Assembly: GCA_945873015.1 (NCBI GenBank) | Contig: CAMCBY010000194.1 | Coordinates: forward strand, 1-7,605 | Reading direction: 5' to 3' | Length of the DNA stretch: 7,605 bases | Source: Klebsiella pneumoniae | GTDB taxonomy: Bacteria > Pseudomonadota > Gammaproteobacteria > Ga0077536 | Shown: positions 5,721 to 7,605 of the stretch, piece after piece | How the letters are laid out: the number at the start of each line of letters is the position of its first letter | How positions within the stretch are numbered: the stretch's first letter is position 1 | Notes under the pieces: model-generated | The model's database searches: none | What the model saw: the letters and a program-made list of their open reading frames with translations, nothing else | What the model was told of the DNA's origin: nothing | Position numbers and translations under genes: made by a program

Positions 5721-6839
5721 ATGACTCGAATCCTCGCCCATTATCAGATGAGTGGCCCGGCCGCCGACATCGAAGCACGCGCCGCGGCGCTGGCCTTGGA
5801 ACAAAGCATCGAGATGCCGCTGACGGCAGTCAGCAGCGCCTATGTGCGCAATGAAGTGGTGGCCAAGGTCGCGAATATCGCGCCGCTGGGCCCCAACCTG
5901 CACGAGGTGACACTGGCGCTGGCCACTGCCACCGTCGGTCGCGACATCGGCCAGCTCATGAACATGTTGTTCGGCAACTGCTCGCTGCAAGACGATGTCA
6001 CGCTGGCCGATGTCGAATTGCCGGCCGACATGGTGAGCCACTGGCACGGCCCGCGTCATGGCCTCGCCGGTGTGCGCACGCTGGTCGGTGCCGGCCAACG
6101 CGCGTTGACCATGACGGCCTTGAAGCCGCAGGGCCTGCCACCTGCCGAGCTCGCGCAGTTGGCGGCGACCTTCGCCACCGCCGGGCTCGACATCATCAAA
6201 GACGACCACGGCATCGCCAATCAGGACTATGCCCCGTTTGCGGCGCGGGTCGCGGCCTGTCAGCGTGCGGTGGCCAAGGCCAATGCCGCGCACGGCGGAC
6301 ACAGTGTCTATGCGCCCACCCTGTCCGGTGGCCCCCGCCAGCTCGCCGCCCAGGCCCACATCGTGCGGGAGGAAGGCGTGCAGATGGTGCTGGCCTGCCC
6401 GATGCTGATGGGTCTGCCGGTGTTCGACGAACTGGTGCGCCACGAACTCGATTGTGCGGTGCTGGCGCATCCGGCCCTGGGCGGCGCCGCGCGCATCGCG
6501 CCGCCGTTGTTGTTCGGCCGGCTGTTTCGGTTGCTGGGCGCCGACGCGACGGTGTTCCCCAACCACGGTGGCCGTTTCAGCTACAGCCCTGCCACCTGCG
6601 CGGCGCTGGCGCGCGCGGCGCTTGAACCCTGGCACGGATTTAAGGCCTGCGCGCCCGTGCCGGCCGGCGGCATGAGTGTTGAGCGCGTCGATGAGATGCT
6701 GGCCTTTTACGGCCATGACGTCATTCTTCTGATTGGCGGCGCCCTGCTGACGGCGGGCGAGGCGCTGCACCAACGCGCCCGCGAATTCGTGACCCGCGTC
6801 CGTGACGCAGGAATTAACAACGAGACCCCACGCCCATGA
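5721..6839 (+). CDS. RuBisCO-like protein (form IV), probable 5-methylthioribulose-1-phosphate isomerase
   Basis: The 372-residue protein is shorter than true RuBisCO (about 460-480) and matches the short form IV group typified by the Rhodospirillum rubrum RuBisCO-like protein. Family marks are GQLMNMLFGNCSL (77-89), ALKPQG (133-138, K135 matching RuBisCO K175), IIKDDHG (158-164, K160 and D162 matching the carbamylated lysine K201 and metal ligand D203), AHPALGG (249-255), PAGGM (314-318) and LLIGGALL (336-343), the last two being phosphate-binding strands. The third metal-ligand position, E204 in RuBisCO, is histidine (H163), and no loop-6 KLEG-type lysine is seen. CO2 fixation is therefore not expected. 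The R. rubrum homologue isomerises 5-methylthio-D-ribulose 1-phosphate to 1-methylthio-D-xylulose 5-phosphate, using enediolate chemistry. Assignment of that reaction rests on resemblance and on the overlapping cupin gene. The start at 5721 fits the family N-terminus (MTRILAHYQM). No Shine-Dalgarno is evident. Confidence 0.93.
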   Translation: MTRILAHYQMSGPAADIEARAAALALEQSIEMPLTAVSSAYVRNEVVAKVANIAPLGPNLHEVTLALATATVGRDIGQLMNMLFGNCSLQDDVTLADVELPADMVSHWHGPRHGLAGVRTLVGAGQRALTMTALKPQGLPPAELAQLAATFATAGLDIIKDDHGIANQDYAPFAARVAACQRAVAKANAAHGGHSVYAPTLSGGPRQLAAQAHIVREEGVQMVLACPMLMGLPVFDELVRHELDCAVLAHPALGGAARIAPPLLFGRLFRLLGADATVFPNHGGRFSYSPATCAALARAALEPWHGFKACAPVPAGGMSVERVDEMLAFYGHDVILLIGGALLTAGEALHQRAREFVTRVRDAGINNETPRP

Positions 6840-7285
6840 GCAATAACGTCTATCGCCGTCACGCCGGCGAGTTCCACTGGCAGGACGTTGAAGTCCTCGC
6901 TTATAAACAGACGGGTGAGGCGCCATTCAAGGACGTCACCCGCCAGGTGCTGTTCGAAGACCCGCAACTGGCCTGTCAATGGCGCTACTTCGAAGTCGCG
7001 CCCGGCGGCCACACCACCCTTGAACGGCATGAGCATGTACACGCCGTGATGGTAGTGCGCGGCCACGGGCGGGTGCTGGTCGGCGACACCATCCACGACC
7101 TTGCCGAGCACGACCTCGTCAAAGTGCCGGCGCTGACCTGGCATCAGTTCCGCGCGCCGGACCATGTCCCGCTTGGCTTTTTATGTCTGGTCAACGCCGC
7201 GCGCGACCGCCCGCAACTGCCCGGCTCTGCGGATCTGACCGCCCTGCGCAGCGATGTGGCGACCGCCGACTTTATCCGCGTCTAA
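6836..7285 (+). CDS. cupin protein, probable 1-methylthioxylulose-5-phosphate methylsulfurylase
   Basis: This single-domain cupin has 149 residues. The first cupin motif is PGGHTTLERHEHVHAVMVVRG (56-76, H65/H67/H69) and the second is VPALTWHQF (97-105, H103), giving a likely divalent metal site. In the usual HxHxxxE pattern the first His position is E63 and the Glu position is H69, so ligand identities are partly swapped. FLCLVN (115-120) contributes C117. The ATG overlaps the RuBisCO-like stop as ATGA, with no good Shine-Dalgarno of its own, so translation is probably coupled. In Rhodospirillum rubrum a cupin next to the RuBisCO-like gene removes the methylthio group from 1-methylthioxylulose-5-phosphate to give 1-deoxyxylulose-5-phosphate, an isoprenoid precursor, with glutathione as thiol partner. 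The context and sequence style fit that enzyme, but a different cupin role is not excluded. No signal peptide is present, so it is cytoplasmic. Confidence 0.9.
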   Translation: MSNNVYRRHAGEFHWQDVEVLAYKQTGEAPFKDVTRQVLFEDPQLACQWRYFEVAPGGHTTLERHEHVHAVMVVRGHGRVLVGDTIHDLAEHDLVKVPALTWHQFRAPDHVPLGFLCLVNAARDRPQLPGSADLTALRSDVATADFIRV

Positions 7286-7303
7286 TCCCTGAGCCGCGCG
7301 CTT

Positions 7304-7315
7304 CGGTCGAGACCG
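7304..7315 (+). terminator. weak hairpin after the RuBisCO-like/cupin operon
   Basis: CGGTCGAGACCG is a short perfect palindrome 18 bp after the cupin stop and can form a 4-bp stem with a 4-nt loop. It is followed by a pyrimidine-rich stretch but not a T-run. It is at best a weak or Rho-assisted stop. Confidence 0.2.
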
Positions 7316-7335
7316 GCCCTTCCCCGTCAGCGCTA

Positions 7336-7364
7336 TTGCCGCCCTCTGCCCCCTCGGCTATGGT
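7336..7364 (+). promoter_or_regulatory. candidate sigma-70 promoter for the DUF1800 gene
   Basis: TTGCCG (7336-7341) and TATGGT (7359-7364) each match four of six consensus bases and are separated by exactly 17 bases. Transcription would begin near 7371, leaving a short leader that contains the strong ribosome binding site at 7381-7388. Confidence 0.4.
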
Positions 7365-7380
7365 CGCCGCTCACACGGTC

Positions 7381-7388
7381 AGGGGGAG
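7381..7388 (+). promoter_or_regulatory. ribosome binding site of the DUF1800 gene
   Basis: AGGGGGAG ends four bases before the ATG at 7393. It is the clearest purine-rich ribosome site in the right half of the window and supports this start. Confidence 0.6.
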
Positions 7389-7392
7389 TGAC

Positions 7393-7605
7393 ATGTTCGC
7401 GCAACGCTGTTTGAACTATCTGGTGCTCGCGCTGTTTGCGTCGTGCGCTCTCAACACTTTCGCCGCCGACGATGGCCAGGGCTCTCTCAATCCCATCGCC
7501 GACTCGGAGTGGGACCGTGCCCATGCCCAGCACCTGCTGGAACGCGCCGGTTTCGGCGGCACCCCGCGTGAAATCGACAAACTCGCGCGCATGACGCCCC
7601 GCCAG
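7393..7605 (+). CDS. DUF1800 family exported protein, N-terminal part only
   Basis: Seventy-one codons run from ATG to the right edge without a stop. Residues 1-25 form a signal peptide: a basic start (MFAQRCLNYL), a hydrophobic core and a small-residue end (NTFAA) before an acidic mature start (DDGQG). C18 in LFASC is a poor lipobox, so secretion as a soluble protein is more likely than as a lipoprotein. After it comes WDRAHAQHLLERAGFGGTP (40-58), the characteristic opening of DUF1800 proteins, in which a conserved HLL-RAGFG block precedes a long helical domain. The family has no settled biochemical function. Complete members are usually over 450 residues, and many are encoded next to a DUF1501 protein, which would lie outside this window. 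The gap of 107 bp and its own promoter-like boxes suggest it is separate from the cupin operon. Confidence 0.82.
   Translation, partial: MFAQRCLNYLVLALFASCALNTFAADDGQGSLNPIADSEWDRAHAQHLLERAGFGGTPREIDKLARMTPRQ

Noticed and set aside
5721..6839. True CO2-fixing RuBisCO large subunit
   Set aside because: The protein is about 100 residues too short, one metal-ligand glutamate is histidine and no loop-6 lysine motif is visible.
5709..6926. 405-codon minus-strand open frame covering the RuBisCO-like gene
   Set aside because: It is longer than the real gene, but its composition (runs of Arg, Gln, His, Gly) is that of a mirror frame, while the plus strand has RuBisCO-family motifs throughout.

Overview
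This is a gene-dense, GC-rich stretch of bacterial chromosome. Protein styles (a membrane PAS-GGDEF-EAL enzyme, a short RuBisCO-like protein with a cupin partner, a DUF1800 protein) and a REP-type palindrome pair point to a proteobacterium, most likely an uncultured gammaproteobacterium. This placement is inference from gene content only. No phage, IS, CRISPR array, tRNA or rRNA was seen.

Layout. (1) 3-1268, minus strand: an N-acyl-D-amino-acid deacylase-type amidohydrolase whose 3' end lies beyond the left edge. (2) A 162-bp divergent spacer. (3) 1431-2603, plus strand: a TIM-barrel amidohydrolase of the Amidohydro_2/ACMSD-like family. It is followed 14 bp later by a small unknown gene (2618-2929). 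(4) 2930-3056, a convergent intergenic gap that holds two 27-nt palindromic units in inverted orientation (REPIN-like). Their only differences are two compensated base pairs. (5) 3057-5402, minus strand: a six-helix membrane protein with PAS, GGDEF and EAL domains, in which both c-di-GMP catalytic sites look intact. (6) 5403-5720, a 318-bp divergent gap with a bulged hairpin and weak promoter-like boxes. (7) 5721-6839 and 6836-7285, plus strand: a RuBisCO-like protein and a cupin overlapping by ATGA. (8) 7393-7605, plus strand: the secreted N-terminus of a DUF1800 protein that runs off the right edge.

The most informative unit is the RuBisCO-like protein plus cupin. It matches, by sequence style and gene order, the pair known from Rhodospirillum rubrum that turns 5-methylthioribulose-1-phosphate into 1-methylthioxylulose-5-phosphate and then 1-deoxyxylulose-5-phosphate, linking methylthioadenosine salvage to isoprenoid synthesis. 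The upstream salvage genes (MTA phosphorylase, methylthioribose-1-phosphate isomerase) are not in this window, so the pathway here is partial evidence. The other genes look like separate transcription units without an obvious shared function.
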